Positions 23,440-33,925 of a DNA stretch of 64,000 nt are shown piece by piece. The notes under the pieces were generated by a model. That model saw nothing but the letters and a program-made list of their open reading frames with translations. It was not told where the DNA came from and ran no database searches. The stretch's first letter is position 1. The number at the start of each line of letters is the position of its first letter. The stretch comes from Bettongia penicillata ogilbyi (lineage: Eukaryota; Chordata; Mammalia; Diprotodontia; Potoroidae): assembly GCA_023548195.1 (NCBI GenBank), contig JAJHZJ010000252.1, positions 3,856,841-3,920,840 on the forward strand, in the 5' to 3' direction. Made by a program: the position numbers and the translations under genes.

Positions 23440-24085
23440 GCTTGGAAAATCTGGTAAACTGAGACATTAATTGTTGATAATGGATTGAAGTGTTATCTCT
23501 TTCCAGTAATACATTTGTATTTTAACAGGGACTATATAGGTGGCAATTTTAGGTAACACCCAGGGTCAGTGACTCGTATTGTCTGGATCCCAGTTAACCT
23601 CTTGAATCCCAATGTCCCTTCAACCTAAATGAACTGAAGATCTGGGAAAGGAGATCTTTTTCACTCCCCTCAAGTCACACCAAGTAGGTAGCCTCTTACT
23701 TGGCTTTTGTGTAGAACTGACCCATGTACAGCATTTATAGCTAGGGACGCTAATCTTTAAGTATCTAGGACTATCTAGACCATAAGTGGTGACTTCAGAA
23801 TGCTGATAATTAATGGAGTCATGTGCAAGGCTAATTGTAACCTAGGTGAAATAGTAAGGTCATCAAAAGTTGTCTTTGGCATTCTCTCTCCTTTATGGTA
23901 TAGCCCTTTGCTGTCTCTTTTGCCCCTTCTCCTTTCCCACCCCCTTCCTCCATAAATACTTGCCTTTAGACCTTCATACTGTGGTTGATAGCACAGCCAG
24001 TATCTGTTAGACGTGGAAGGTGGGCCTTAGGGATTGTGAAATCAGCTCTTTCTACTCAACGTACAATACTGCCTCTTTGCACACG
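23440..24085. other. Unique intergenic sequence
   Basis: About 650 bases with nothing recognised. Confidence 0.45.
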
Positions 24086-24089
24086 TTGG

Positions 24090-24240
24090 CTCCTTACAAT
24101 GAGCTTATGAATTAGATAAAGTAATGAAATCATTTGACAAATGAACACACTAAGGCTCAGAGAGATTAGAGGTTTATATATCTAACAGGTACCACAGGCA
24201 GGATTCAGACCAAGTTCAGCACCAAATCCTTTATATGTCA
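24090..24240 (-). mobile_element. MIR-type SINE, antisense, decayed
   Basis: ACAAATGAACACACTAAGGC, TCAGAGAGATTAGAGG, GGATTCAGACCAAGTTCAGC. Confidence 0.55.
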
Positions 24241-24354
24241 ATGCTCCCCTACATGAGTGGAGTGACATTGCTGGCCACCATTCTCTCCCAAGGATGTCAT
24301 TCACATTTCGATGTGACACCACGAGGAAGTGGGGCCAAGGTTCAACAAGGGTCA

Positions 24355-24535
24355 TGCAATCATAGTTTCAGACCTAGAAGGGACCCAAGAAGCCATCTAG
24401 CCTAAATCTTCCTTTTACAGATGAGGAAACGGAGAACCAGAGAGGAATATCTTACCTATCATCCTATTGTCAAGTGGCAGAGACCAAATTTGAAGCCTGA
24501 CATTGTGACCCCAAATCATTACTCTTTCCCACTCC
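24355..24535 (-). mobile_element. MIR3-like SINE, antisense
   Basis: TCATAGTTTCAGACCTAGAA, GGGACCCAAGAAGCCATCTA, TTTTACAGATGAGGAAACGG. The TCATAGATTTAGACC start is the other MIR-related type in the window. Confidence 0.8.
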
Positions 24536-24539
24536 TCTC

Positions 24540-24870
24540 TCCCTGCATCAAATGAGCAGAAATTCAGCTTAGGCTAAAGGATACCAGGCTAATGACCTTC
24601 TGGGGACAGTCCCTTTCCAGTTCTTAGAGATACTGCTACTTGGAACAGAACCAGTCATTAGCTCCCTTCACTTGGAGAGCTCCACAGCTTCCAGAGAAGT
24701 AGAGTGGGTAAGCCAAGGAGTCCAGACTCACTTCAAACCAGGAAGGGAATTCTCCCTCTCTCATTAGGGATCCCCTTGAGCCAGGCAAAGTTTCATCTGT
24801 TTTTTCTGAGCGACAGGTTGTTGCCATCTCTGTGACTTTTAACAAGCCACAGACCTAAAAGTCAAGTAAG
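24540..24870. other. Unique sequence
   Basis: About 330 bases. A 69-codon minus-strand frame (24636-24845) has normal composition but no recognisable domain, and I see no acceptor/donor pair that fits. Confidence 0.35.
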
Positions 24871-24871
24871 C

Positions 24872-25000
24872 TAGCATTTAATTAAGTGCCTTCTATGTGC
24901 TGAGCACTGTGTTTAAGTGCTGGGGGTACAAAAAAGAAGACAAAAGACAATCCCTGCCCTCAAAGAGTTCATAGTCTGATGGGAGTTGGCATTCAAATAA
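24872..25000 (-). mobile_element. L2 3' end, antisense
   Basis: AATTAAGTGCCTTCTATGTG, CTGAGCACTGTGTTTAAGTG, CCTGCCCTCAAAGAGTTCAT. Confidence 0.82.
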
Positions 25001-25334
25001 CTATATTAAAACAAGTTATATCCAGGATCCATTGGACAGAGCTAATCTTAGGAAGAAGGTATTAGGATTAACCACCAAGTAGTTGATTTCATGCTGTTCA
25101 AGGTGATAGAAAACCTGGAGCAATATAGGGGAAAGAAGCTGGCAACTCACTTAAGACCTTCGGGGAACTTCAAAGTAATAATGGTGACAAGAGTGATCAT
25201 TTCCATTTGCACATCGCTGCCTTCTGTTTCGCCATGCTTGTCATTCACGGCAGTCCTAGAAAACAGACTTTTCTCCTCTCTGCGTCCCAGTTTCTTCACT
25301 TGTAAAATGAGAAGTTTGGAGTAGAAGGTATCTA
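25001..25334. other. Unique sequence ending in a SINE trace
   Basis: Mostly unrecognised; CAGTTTCTTCACTTGTAAAA at about 25288 is a CORE-SINE remnant. Confidence 0.4.
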
Positions 25335-26095
25335 CGTTTCCCAGTAGAATGTAAATTCCTTCAGGGTAGAGGACTTTTTTTGTACTTAGAGCCTACTACT
25401 GAAGTGGACATTATTCCTCCCTGGGCCCCTAGGTTGAGAGATATCTGTTAGGTTACTGGGCAGAGTTGGATAACCTGCCTAGTAACAGGTTTTTGTTGGG
25501 CCCCTGTCAATACTCCCCTTTGGGTTGTGAAATGTCTGATGTTAACAGCCATTTTTTTGTTTAGTCCATTTGCATGGTAACCTCCTGTGCCCCCCTAATG
25601 TTAGACCCCTCTTGCCAGGCAACTATCATTTGCCAAGCTCCCCCTTCCTGACAACTACTTTTTGTTGAATGACAATCAGTGTTTGATTGGGTCCCTCTCC
25701 TGGCACCTCTCCTCTGTTGGGGTCCTTTGTCTAACAGTACCCTGACAACCCCCTCTGTTTTGGGGGCTCTTGCCTAACAACAAGCCCTTCTCTTGCTCTG
25801 TCAGAACTCTGTTTGCTGTGGAAACCGCAAGGCTGTACCAAGTAGTGCCGAAATGCTTAAAATGCACTCACCCACCTCAGTTTGGGGCTGTCTCCTCTGC
25901 ATCTCCACATGAGGCAGCCACCAGCCTGGCTAATAAAGATGTTCTCGAAATTCCTAATTGATTTTTGCCTGTGAATTATTCTTGGTCCATCCATTTCACT
26001 ACAACACCTGGTATATAGTGGGTACTTTCAATTAAATGCTTGTTGGATGAATGAAAAAATAAATGAATGAACATTTTATGATCCTATGATTCTAT
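25335..26095 (+). mobile_element. L2 3' end split by a solo LTR
   Basis: Left part (25335-25399): ATGTAAATTCCTTCAGGGTA and TGTACTTAGAGCCTAC. Right part (25999-26095): ACCTGGTATATAGTGGGTAC and AATTAAATGCTTGTTGGATG. The two parts join into one L2 terminus if 25400-26002 is left out. Confidence 0.85.
25400..25998 (+). mobile_element. Solo LTR of an endogenous retrovirus
   Basis: 599 bases inserted precisely in an L2 3' end. Termini are TGAAGTGG and CCATTTCA, imperfect inverted repeats beginning TG and ending CA. They are flanked by the 4-bp direct repeat CTAC (25396-25399 and 25999-26002), the TSD size of many gamma-type ERVs. An AATAAA polyadenylation signal at 25932-25937 lies about 60 bases from the end, which sets the plus orientation. 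C/T-rich U3-like sequence has loosely repeated TCTAACA / CCTGACAAC words. No gag, pol or env sequence is attached, so this is a recombined solo LTR. Confidence 0.85.
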
Positions 26096-26641
26096 AGAGA
26101 GAAAAGAGTGAGTCTTCAAAGGCTACTAACAACATATACACAAATGACAATTATTTCTAGGCTCAAAAGACCCAGATAAGCAGGTAGAATGATACATAAA
26201 GACCTTGCAAATATATTAGATAATTCCAAGCAGGTAAAAGAACAAGTATATCAACATCTGCTCACCTTGACCAAATATGGCTGCTGTTTTTCCAAGTTCA
26301 GAAAATATGAGCCAAAATTTTTTTTTAAAAATGCTCCCAAGCTAACCCTGAACTCTGTTCCAGACTCACTGCACCTGTTCCTGCTTCCCTAATAGCAGAG
26401 AGGTTAGTTAACCTGCAGTGCAGGCAAGAGGCTTTTCCCATGTGTACATGTCCTTCACATCAGAGGAGAAGGAAGCAGCTTCCTCCCCCAGAAAATGCAA
26501 TTAAAAAAACAAATTATATCAGCAGGGCTCTCCTTGCTCGAAGTGTGAGCTTGATAGAAATCAGCAATGCAAATGGTGCTGAAGTGCAGTTAGAACTTCC
26601 GCTTTCCAAAAAGGGGAGAAATTAATTGCTTTTCTACTTAC
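26096..26641. promoter_or_regulatory. Possible conserved noncoding DNA next to the candidate exon
   Basis: No repeats. It holds clustered homeodomain/POU-like words (ATGCAATTAAAAAAACAAAT, AGCAATGCAAATGGTGC, GGAGAAATTAATTGC). It would be the start of the intron if the adjacent minus-strand exon is real. The regulatory role is inference. Confidence 0.35.
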
Positions 26642-26854
26642 CGTCCCGATAAGCCCGAGGCACATGCTGTACACAAGTAACAGCATCCAGAAACCTTCCA
26701 CAAGGAGCAGGAGAGAAGAAAAAGCAATAAATCTCTCTTGGAAAGGCCTGCGTTCCCCACTGCAGATGTGCACAGCATGGAATCCTTTGGCTGTGCTGTA
26801 CGCCAAGGCCGAGCCAAGAGTCCCAACCTGACTGAGCTCTGCTGGGAGAGCTGA
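26642..26854 (-). CDS. Candidate exon, possibly the first coding exon of an unidentified secreted or membrane protein
   Basis: On the minus strand an open frame of 71 codons, starting just after a stop (26855-26857), runs into a consensus splice donor: ACG then GTAAGTAG, with the intron beginning at 26641. The frame holds a hydrophobic stretch. If translation begins at the ATG at 26684-26686, the exon would supply exactly 15 codons (MLLLVYSMCLGLIGT), which look like the start of a signal peptide; a second ATG lies at 26663-26665 in better context (A at -3). Alternatively it is an internal exon with an acceptor around 26825-26850 (CTCTCCCAG, CTCAG). Six CpGs in about 190 bases are retained in otherwise CpG-poor DNA. 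I do not recognise the protein and see no partner exon in the window. Confidence 0.33.
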
Positions 26855-26857
26855 TCA

Positions 26858-27200
26858 AGATGAGGACCAGAAGTTCTCAGGCTGGCTCTGAGATGCAGCA
26901 AGTTGACTGGGGGTGAGAGGCAGGGAGAGGGGAGAATGCATCAATTTTTAACATCAAGAAACCTTTCTTTGATTTTTAACATCAAAATGCTTCCCATATA
27001 ACTTCGACTTCAGCAGCGCCTTCCCACTGTGAGCCAGGACTCTTTTCTCCAACAATGACACTGAGGACATGAACCAGGCCCTGGTTATGCTCAGAAATTC
27101 AAAAGGTGAAGATTATTTCCAACATCACAGCCTCACTACCTTCCTCTCCTAACATCTATGGCTCTGAAATTCATGTGTGTATAGGGCTAAGGAAAAGGAC
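26858..27200. other. Unique sequence upstream of the candidate exon
   Basis: No repeat recognised. It would contain the 5' UTR or upstream intron on the minus strand; no TATA box is evident. Confidence 0.35.
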
Positions 27201-27206
27201 TGTTGT

Positions 27207-27421
27207 TGGCTGAGTCATTTCAGTTTATGTCCGACTCTCTGTGACCTCATTTGAAGTTTTCTTGGCAAAAATGCTGGAGTGGTTTGCCATTCCAGCTCAT
27301 TTTACAGATGAGGAAACTGAGGCAAACAGTTCAGTGACTTGTCCATCTATATAAGGTAAGTATATGATTTAGGACTTGAACTCAGGTGAATGCTCTATCT
27401 GTTAGGCCACCTAGCTGCCCC
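27207..27421 (-). mobile_element. CORE-SINE with RTE-type tail, antisense
   Basis: GAGTCATTTCAGTTTATGTC, GCTGGAGTGGTTTGCCATTC, GATGAGGAAACTGAGGCAAA, GGCCACCTAGCTGCCCC. Confidence 0.93.
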
Positions 27422-27489
27422 AAAATAACATCAAATTCCCTCACTGTCCTTCTAGTACCTTCCCTCTAAGATTACCTTCCAATTACATG

Positions 27490-27680
27490 ATGCACATACT
27501 CATATACACACATGCAATCTGTGTGTATGTATGCACATCTGTATCTATAAAACCTGCATATGTAACTGTATGCATGCACACATATGTGTGTATATATGTA
27601 CATATACATATATATGAGTACATGTGTATATTCCTAATTAAATCTTTTATAGTTGTACACAAATACACACACACACATAT
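27490..27680. repeat. Mixed (TG/CA/TA)n low-complexity tract
   Basis: Repeated ATACACACATGCA, GTGTGTATGTATG and ACATATATGTG words. Confidence 0.85.
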
Positions 27681-27889
27681 CTGTATGTATAGTTTTAGGA
27701 GGAAAATTTGCAAAAAGTCCTTCAGTAGAATACGAACTCTATGAAGGCAGGGATTTTATTTTTTGCCTTTCTTTATATCACCAGCTCCTAGAACAAAACC
27801 TGAAATAAGTTACAACTTTAAAAAAATGCTTTGCCAATTGAGACAGGGATTTCCTGGGTAAGGAAACTCCCTGTATTGGATTGGTACCT

Positions 27890-28205
27890 TCTCTGCAAAT
27901 TATAGTCTTAAGAGAGTTATCTGGGGCACTAAGAGGTTAAGTAACTTGCCCAAACTCACACAGCTGCTACCTGTCAATGGCTAGACTGGAATTCAGGTCT
28001 TCATGACTTCAAGGCAGGCCACTGTGACATATCGCCACTGTGAAATTTGAAAATGACAGAATTTTCAAGATGGAAGAAAGCTTGAGATTCATCTAGTCTA
28101 AATTCTACCATGTTAAGCAAAAATACTGAGTCTGAGAAATTTTAAGTGACTTGATCAAAATTACAAAAATATAGTAAGTTGAAAAACTGGAATTTGAACC
28201 TATGG
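27890..28205 (-). mobile_element. Two antisense MIR-type fragments
   Basis: GTAACTTGCCCAAACTCACA / CACAGCTGCTACCTG at 27940-27975, then a MIR3-like copy at 28060-28205 (GAAAGCTTGAGATTCATCTA, GAATTTGAACCTATGGTC). Confidence 0.65.
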
Positions 28206-28217
28206 TCTCTAACTTTA

Positions 28218-28446
28218 GGAAACTAGGTAGCTCAGAGGAGAATACTGGACCTGCAACACCTTTCTAAGTTCAAATCTGCCTTCAAATTCTTGTGAGACCC
28301 TGGACAAGTCACTTCACTGTTTGCCTCAGTTTCCTTGTTTGTAAAATGAGCTGGAGAAGGAAGTGGCAAACCACTCCAATATCTTTGCCAAGAAAAACTC
28401 AAGTGGGGTCATGGAGAGTTGGACATGACTGAAACAACTGAACAAT
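28218..28446 (+). mobile_element. CORE-SINE with RTE-type tail
   Basis: CTAGGTAGCTCAGAGGAGAA, GACCCTGGACAAGTCACTTC, GGAGAAGGAAGTGGCAAACC, GAGAGTTGGACATGACTGAA. Confidence 0.94.
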
Positions 28447-28744
28447 CCGCTACACCATACTACCCCTCTCTCTAAAGCCATGACCATTGGCATTGCAGTC
28501 TAGGTGTGGATGTGTATGGTGTTACATAAGTATAGTATGCTTTTTCATATATTATGAGCAAGGCACTTTATAAAAGAGGTGAGATAAACTCGGTGATGCT
28601 CAAGTTTCCAGGAGTCTAAGATTCCAAAGCTTTCTTGAAGCTGCTTATATTTTCCATACATGCCATGAGTTGGGATACAAAACTTACTATATTTGCTACC
28701 TGCTGAGTGAAATGGCACAAAGATTCTTTCCACTTGTCCTAAAA

Positions 28745-29035
28745 ATTATCTCTTTTGAGTTTTAAGGGAAATCTTCTAGTTCTAATATTCTTTAATTTCA
28801 TGAAAAGTCTCTGTTCACCAAGTTTCCATCCTTCATGGCTTTAGATATTTGTCATCATCACCACCACCACCCCCTCCATTTTAAGACTCAAGAATCCTTT
28901 CAGTCTCTTTCTCATAATGCAAACCTTCTTCCCCTTGATCATTACAGTGACCTTTCTCTGGATTTTTTCTATTATATCTCCACTATATCACAGAGGCACA
29001 GGAGCCAGAATTAGTATAATTCCAGCATTGCCAGG
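28745..29035 (+). mobile_element. L3/CR1-like LINE fragment
   Basis: TCATAATGCAAACCTTCTTC, CTTGATCATTACAGTGACCT and TTCTCTGGATTTTTTCTATT follow the order of an L3/CR1 3' region. A CAC-rich insert (TCATCACCACCACC) lies near 28855. Diverged; family level only. Confidence 0.5.
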
Positions 29036-29495
29036 CAGGCACATGAACCTGGTTTTGAACAAGGTCAGGACATGCTTTCTTGGTGTTTTCAGTCTCCACT
29101 GTTGAGAGTATTATTGATTTGAGTTCTCCAGATTGCAGTCTCCTGCGTCCTGATCCAAACCTTAGAAGGGCAGCGGTGTTGGGCAGGAAAAGCATGTTTT
29201 TTTTTCCTTTTTTTTCTTTGAGCTCATCTGTTTGTTTTCATTTTTATACTATTAATTCGCAATTTATTGATATTGCAAAGACAATAACATGCAGTAAAAG
29301 GTGCATCTTGTTAATCAGAAAATGCTCAAGTCTAATTGTGCAGGTATGGTCTATCTTGCAGAGTATCATGATGAAAAGACTTTGGAAATCTGAAAGCAAG
29401 ATGCAGAATGTAAATCATTATTATTTTATAATAATAATCGATATTCTTAATAATCATCTTTATTGTCCGCCCCCACCCCATCATTTTGGAATGCC
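29036..29495. other. Unclassified sequence
   Basis: About 460 bases. A 193-codon plus-strand frame (29080-29661) runs through it into the L2; composition and overlap argue against a gene. Confidence 0.45.
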
Positions 29496-29499
29496 CACT

Positions 29500-30290
29500 C
29501 CAAAGCTCTGTTCAGAACCTTCTTCTTGCTTCTCTCTCTTACTTGATCCCATGAATCTAGTTGTTATTTCTATGTGGATGACTCTGAAATGTACAGGCAT
29601 CTCAAATTCACATGTCCAAAGAACTTACTATCTTTTCTCCAAAATCTACCTCTTCCCCTAACTTCCTGTCTAGAACTGGGCCATTCTTACAAACATCAAG
29701 GGTTGCAACTTTGAGGTCATACTTAATTCTTCCCTCTTCTTCATCCCCAATTGGCCAATCACTCTCCATGTCTTATTGATTTTGCCTCCAAATCTCTCAC
29801 ATCTGTACGTTCCTAATCACAGGCAATGCCCCTCCCTGGTACCTTAGCACCTCTCACTTGGACTATTACACTAGCTTCCTGATGGCTCCCCCTCTGTTAA
29901 GTTTCTCCCATCTTCATTCTATCCTCCATATAGCTGCCAAACAAATTCCTAAAGCACAAGTCTGTGCTTTACTCACTAAGTGCCAATGGCTCCCTATTAC
30001 TTCACAGATGAAATAAAAATATGCCTCTCTTTTGTATTTAAATCCCTTCAAATCTAGTTCCATCTTACCTTTCCAGCTAAGCCTTATTATACCTTTTTCC
30101 CTTTTGTCTGTTCTGCAATCCAGTCAGACTGGTATATTTGCTATTCCTTACAGAGAACATTCCACCTCTTATCTTTCTGCCTTTTCAGAAGCTGTCTTCC
30201 ATGCCAGAGAATGTACTTCTGCCTTTCTGCCACCTCTCAAAATGCTGTTTCCTCTTTTTTGTTTCTTTGTGCTTGTTGTATTGATGAATT
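29500..30290 (+). mobile_element. L2 LINE, 3' half
   Basis: The plus strand reads through the L2 RT C-terminal region: TATGTGGATGACTCTGAAAT encodes a YVDD-like box. Then come CTTGGACTATTACACTAGCT, TAGCTGCCAAACAAATTCCT, CAATGGCTCCCTATTACTTC and CCATGCCAGAGAATGTACTT. Frames are broken. Confidence 0.8.
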
Positions 30291-30639
30291 TTGCTTCCAT
30301 ATGACATTTCCAAATATATTCTCCCCCACGGCAAAACTTCTCTTGTTAACAAAGATGAAAAAAAAAGAGTTCAGTAAAGCCAAACAACGTATCGACCATG
30401 TCTGAAAGCATATGTAGCATTGAACATTTGTAGCCCTCGCCTTCTGCAAAAAAAAAGAGGGAAGTTCATTTTCTCCTCTCTTCTCCAGGGCTGATGTTTC
30501 ATCATTATAATTTCACAACATTCAATTTCAGGTTTTGCTTTTGTGGTTGATTTATCTACATTGTTTTAGTCATTGTATATATTGTTTCTTTCTATTCCTT
30601 ATTTCATTCCATAGAAATTTCTCTGAATTCTTCATATTC

Positions 30640-30825
30640 TTTCCTATCTTTCTTCCTTTCCTTTTCTCTCCCTCTTTCCTTCCTTTTTTCTTTTCTTCTT
30701 TCTTCCTTTCATTCATTCCTTCTTTCTTTCTTTCCTGTCTTTCTTTCCTATCTTTCTTTCCTTCCTCCCTCTCTTTTTCCTCCCTCCCTCAATCCCTCTC
30801 TTCTTCCTTCCTGCCTGAGCCCTTC
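30640..30825. repeat. (TTCC/TTCT)n polypyrimidine tract
   Basis: About 185 bases of imperfect TTCC and TTTC units. Produces a Phe/Ser/Pro-rich spurious frame. Confidence 0.93.
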
Positions 30826-30837
30826 CAGTATTAACTA

Positions 30838-31039
30838 TTTCTGCCATTTTCATCTTTGCCAATTTGCTGAGTACAAGGTAAAACCTACGACTATTTTATT
30901 TGCATTTCTCTTATTATTAGTAATTTGATTTAAAACAATCCTTTTTATGGTTGTTTAAAGTTTGTAATTCTTTTGAGAATATTATGTTTACAATAATTTA
31001 TTGGTATTTTCTTTATCTTATCTATTTGCCTCAATTCAT

Positions 31040-31124
<85 letters not shown>

Positions 31125-31330
31125 TTTTAGTTCTTTATCAGAGATATCAAATAAAGGCTTTTTTCTCAATTTTCTTCATGTTTCCCAAGTTCATATCTTA
31201 AAATTATTTCTTTTATTTTTCATAGTCATCCCTGTCTTTTGGTCAAAAAAATCCCCTTATTTATTGCTACAAAAGGGACTTGACCTCATTCTCTTCTCAT
31301 TTTTATGGTTTTTTTTAACCTCTGGCTTAT
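30838..31330 (-). mobile_element. L1 ORF2 C-terminal fragment, antisense
   Basis: TTTATTTGCATTTCTCTTAT, GTTCTTTATCAGAGATATCA and TTTCTTCATGTTTCCCAAGT follow the antisense order of the L1 ORF2 C-terminal region found at 38669-38985. The (AT)n tract at 31039-31123 expanded inside it. Confidence 0.6.
31039..31123. repeat. (AT)n microsatellite
   Basis: About 42 AT units with a single TGTA interruption near 31057. Confidence 0.97.
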
Positions 31331-31599
31331 ATGAATGAGAGAATTGATTTCACTGCTTAGTTGTTTTTCTTGAAGATTTTACAGTGATTTATCTTATGTT
31401 TCTTTTATCTGGGATGTTTGCACATCTAGTATTATATTCACTTCTATTTTTTTATTTCATGGATGTATCAGACCTTTTTTTTTTTTTTTTTTTGTTAAAG
31501 GTATACTTTACCCTCCACCCCAGGTATAATTGGTGATTGATTATGCTAAGCGTTATGGTATATATTATTTTTCATTGAAGCTGTACTTACTACCTTTGT

Positions 31600-31700
31600 G
31601 ACCCTGAGTAAATTTTTAAGCTTCAGATTTTCTCATCCATAAAATGAATGTCAGCTTAGGTGATCTCTATGGTTTGTTCCCATTCTAAATCTATGGGTCT
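31600..31700 (+). mobile_element. CORE-SINE fragment
   Basis: TTTCTCATCCATAAAATGAA and the tail CATTCTAAATCTATGGGTCT. Confidence 0.6.
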
Positions 31701-31759
31701 TTCCTTATGCTATTATTTTTTTCTGATTTTTTCAGAGCTTTGTAGAAAATCTAGGTTAT

Positions 31760-31920
31760 TCACAGACAGAGTTATAAGGGACTTTCAAGGTTCTGTAGGC
31801 CAATTTTACATATGAGAAAATGAGGCCTACAGAGATTAAATGACTTATAGGTATACAAGTTATACAGACAGAAGAGGTATTCAAACCTTAAGTCCTCTGA
31901 CTACAAACCTAGTGTTTTGC
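31760..31920 (-). mobile_element. MIR3-like SINE, antisense
   Basis: TATAAGGGACTTTCAAGGTT, CATATGAGAAAATGAGGCCT, AACCTTAAGTCCTCTGACTA. Confidence 0.65.
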
Positions 31921-32189
31921 GTCAAGTTGGTGCTCTTTCGTAGCTAAAGGTCTTTCTCCTATTATATAGAAAATTTGTTGTTTGGTATAGAAATTGTGAA
32001 ATTTAATTGTCATGTACCTTAGAGTTTAAGACTTAGAGATTTTCTCTGTCAGTGAGCAATCTGTATATTTGTTTAGTCAGTACTTTGTTGTCTGCTTTCA
32101 AAAACTCCGGATAATCTGAAGGAAGTACTTACTGTTTTATGGGATTCAAGTATTTTAATGCATTTAATTTATTAAATTAAATTTGTTTA

Positions 32190-32300
32190 ATTTAATTTAT
32201 CATCACCACCCCCCGGCCTATGATTCCCCGTTGCTCAGTAGACATTAAACTCAACATGTCCAAGACCAAACTCATTATCTTTACCCCACCCCACCCTCCT
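32190..32300 (+). mobile_element. Short L2 fragment, sense (left arm of inverted repeat)
   Basis: ACATTAAACTCAACATGTCC and AAGACCAAACTCATTATC correspond to the L2 phrase CTCAACATGTCCAAAAC. Its partner is the start of the antisense L2 at 32327. Confidence 0.75.
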
Positions 32301-32375
32301 TCCCTATTACAGTGTAGGGCTCATTTAGATAATGATTTTGGTTTTGGACATGTTGAGTTTAATATCTACTGAGCA
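32232..32375. repeat. 49-bp near-perfect inverted repeat (L2-derived hairpin)
   Basis: The left arm (32232-32280) and right arm (32327-32375) are reverse complements with 46 of 49 matches, separated by a 46-base loop. Both arms are L2 sequence. In a plus-strand transcript one of the three mismatches would be a G-U wobble. Confidence 0.93.
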
Positions 32376-33800
32376 TTTGGTTTGAGATGCCTGAAAGGCA
32401 GCTGGAGATGAGAGTATAGAGTAGGGCATAGATAGGGTGTGATCTGCAAGAGAATTCAGCAAAAGAGACTGAGAGGGATTGGTTAGATAGGCAGGAGGAG
32501 AACCAGGAGATAATGATGTCCTGGAAACCTAGAGCAAAGGGAGCATCAAGGAGGAGTGGGTGATCAACAGTGGCAAAGCCTGCAAAGAGGTCAGGGAGAA
32601 TGAGGATGAAGAAAAGGTCATTGGATTTGGCAACTAAGAGATCACTAGTAACTTTGAAGAGAGCAGTTTAAGGGGAATGACAAGGTCAGACACTGGATTA
32701 TAAGGGGGTAAAAAGAAAGTGAGAGGAGAGAAAGGGGAGACACTTATTGTAGATGGACTTTTTTAAAATAAGTTTAGCCACAAAGTGCAAAAGAGATAAA
32801 GGACAATAATTAGTAGAGATGGAAGGAGAAAATGATAGACTTTTCAACATGGGGGAGACAGAGGCTTGTTTGTTGACAGTAGAGATTGAGTCAGTAGGGA
32901 AGGAGAGATTGAAAATAAGTGAAAGAGTGGGGATGACAGAGGGGACAGTCTATTGGAGGAGATGTAATGGAATAGGATTATTACTTCAACAAGTAGTGGG
33001 ATTTTAGTCTTATTAAAGACAAAAGTTACTTCATTGCATGAGACAGAGGTGAAGGAAGATAGTGGCAGAAGGCATCTGAGAGACAGTTGAGGAAGAGGGG
33101 AGAAGAAGGAGCTCCCAGCAAATGGCCTCACTTTTTTCTGTAAAATAATCGACAAGGTTTTCACCTGAGAGAGTGGAGGGAGGGGTTTGAAGAGAGGTGA
33201 AAAGATTTTGAAGAGCAGCTGTGGAGATCAGATAGTGAGTTGATAAGGGAGGTATAATAGGATTGCCTAGTAGCAGTGAGGGTCCTATTGAGGTTTTAGC
33301 ATAAATGTTTAGTGGATCCAGGTAATTTTCTGTATCATCGTTAAGCAGCATGTATGTAAGAGCAAAGGCAGCAAATGTTGGAAGTGATTTAAGATTGAGA
33401 TTCATCTGGGAATAATCAGTGACATAAGGGGTCTAGGGATTGAAGAGAGAGGGTGGTATAGAGTTGAATTAGTTCACCAAAAGAGAAAAGAGGAGAGGGT
33501 AATTAGTGCAGGAGTAAAGGAGAAAAAGGAGGGGTGAAAAGTCAATAGGTTTATGATCAGATAAGAGGATTTCCAAATTCTTGAACATGGAGGTGGTACA
33601 TTTGTGAGTAATACAAGATTGAGGGTATAGCCATCTTTGTGTGCTGCTGAAGTGGAGCAAAGAAGTAGCTCATGGGAAATGATCCTGCTGAGTAGTTCCC
33701 AGATATTGACCTTACTTTGGAGGACATGGAAATCTGGCTGGGACCCTACCTGGAGTATACTGCCAGGAATGACAAACTCCAGGTTAATTGCTAGATCTAT
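32327..33800 (-). mobile_element. L2 LINE, antisense, about 1.5 kb
   Basis: GACATGTTGAGTTTAATATC, GAGAACCAGGAGATAATGAT, GTGATCAACAGTGGCAAAGC, AGAGATCACTAGTAACTTTG and GTCAATAGGTTTATGATCAG follow the same order as the antisense L2 at 6245-8340 where they overlap, and extend further toward the L2 5' side. No intact frame. Confidence 0.8.
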
Positions 33801-33911
33801 TTTCCCAGTTGGTGGGTACCTGTTTTGTTTTCGGTTTCATGTTTTAAAAAGGGTAATGCCATAACTATTTTAGTGTTTATGAGGACTTTTCGCTTTGACC
33901 TTCCTGGGGTA

Positions 33912-33925
33912 TATTTTATTGACTT
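33912..33925. repeat. Target-site duplication, low-coordinate copy
   Basis: TATTTTATTGACTT; 13 of 14 bases match the copy at 36803-36816. Lies at the 3' end of the minus-strand HAL1. Confidence 0.85.

Noticed and set aside
24636..24845. 69-codon minus frame as an exon
   Set aside because: An internal GTGAGT is present, but no matching acceptor or recognisable protein sequence supports an exon.
29080..29661. 193-codon plus-strand frame
   Set aside because: It runs from unclassified DNA into a sense L2, has no recognisable domain and low-complexity stretches, and no splice or promoter support. Chance frame in AT/CT-rich repeat DNA.
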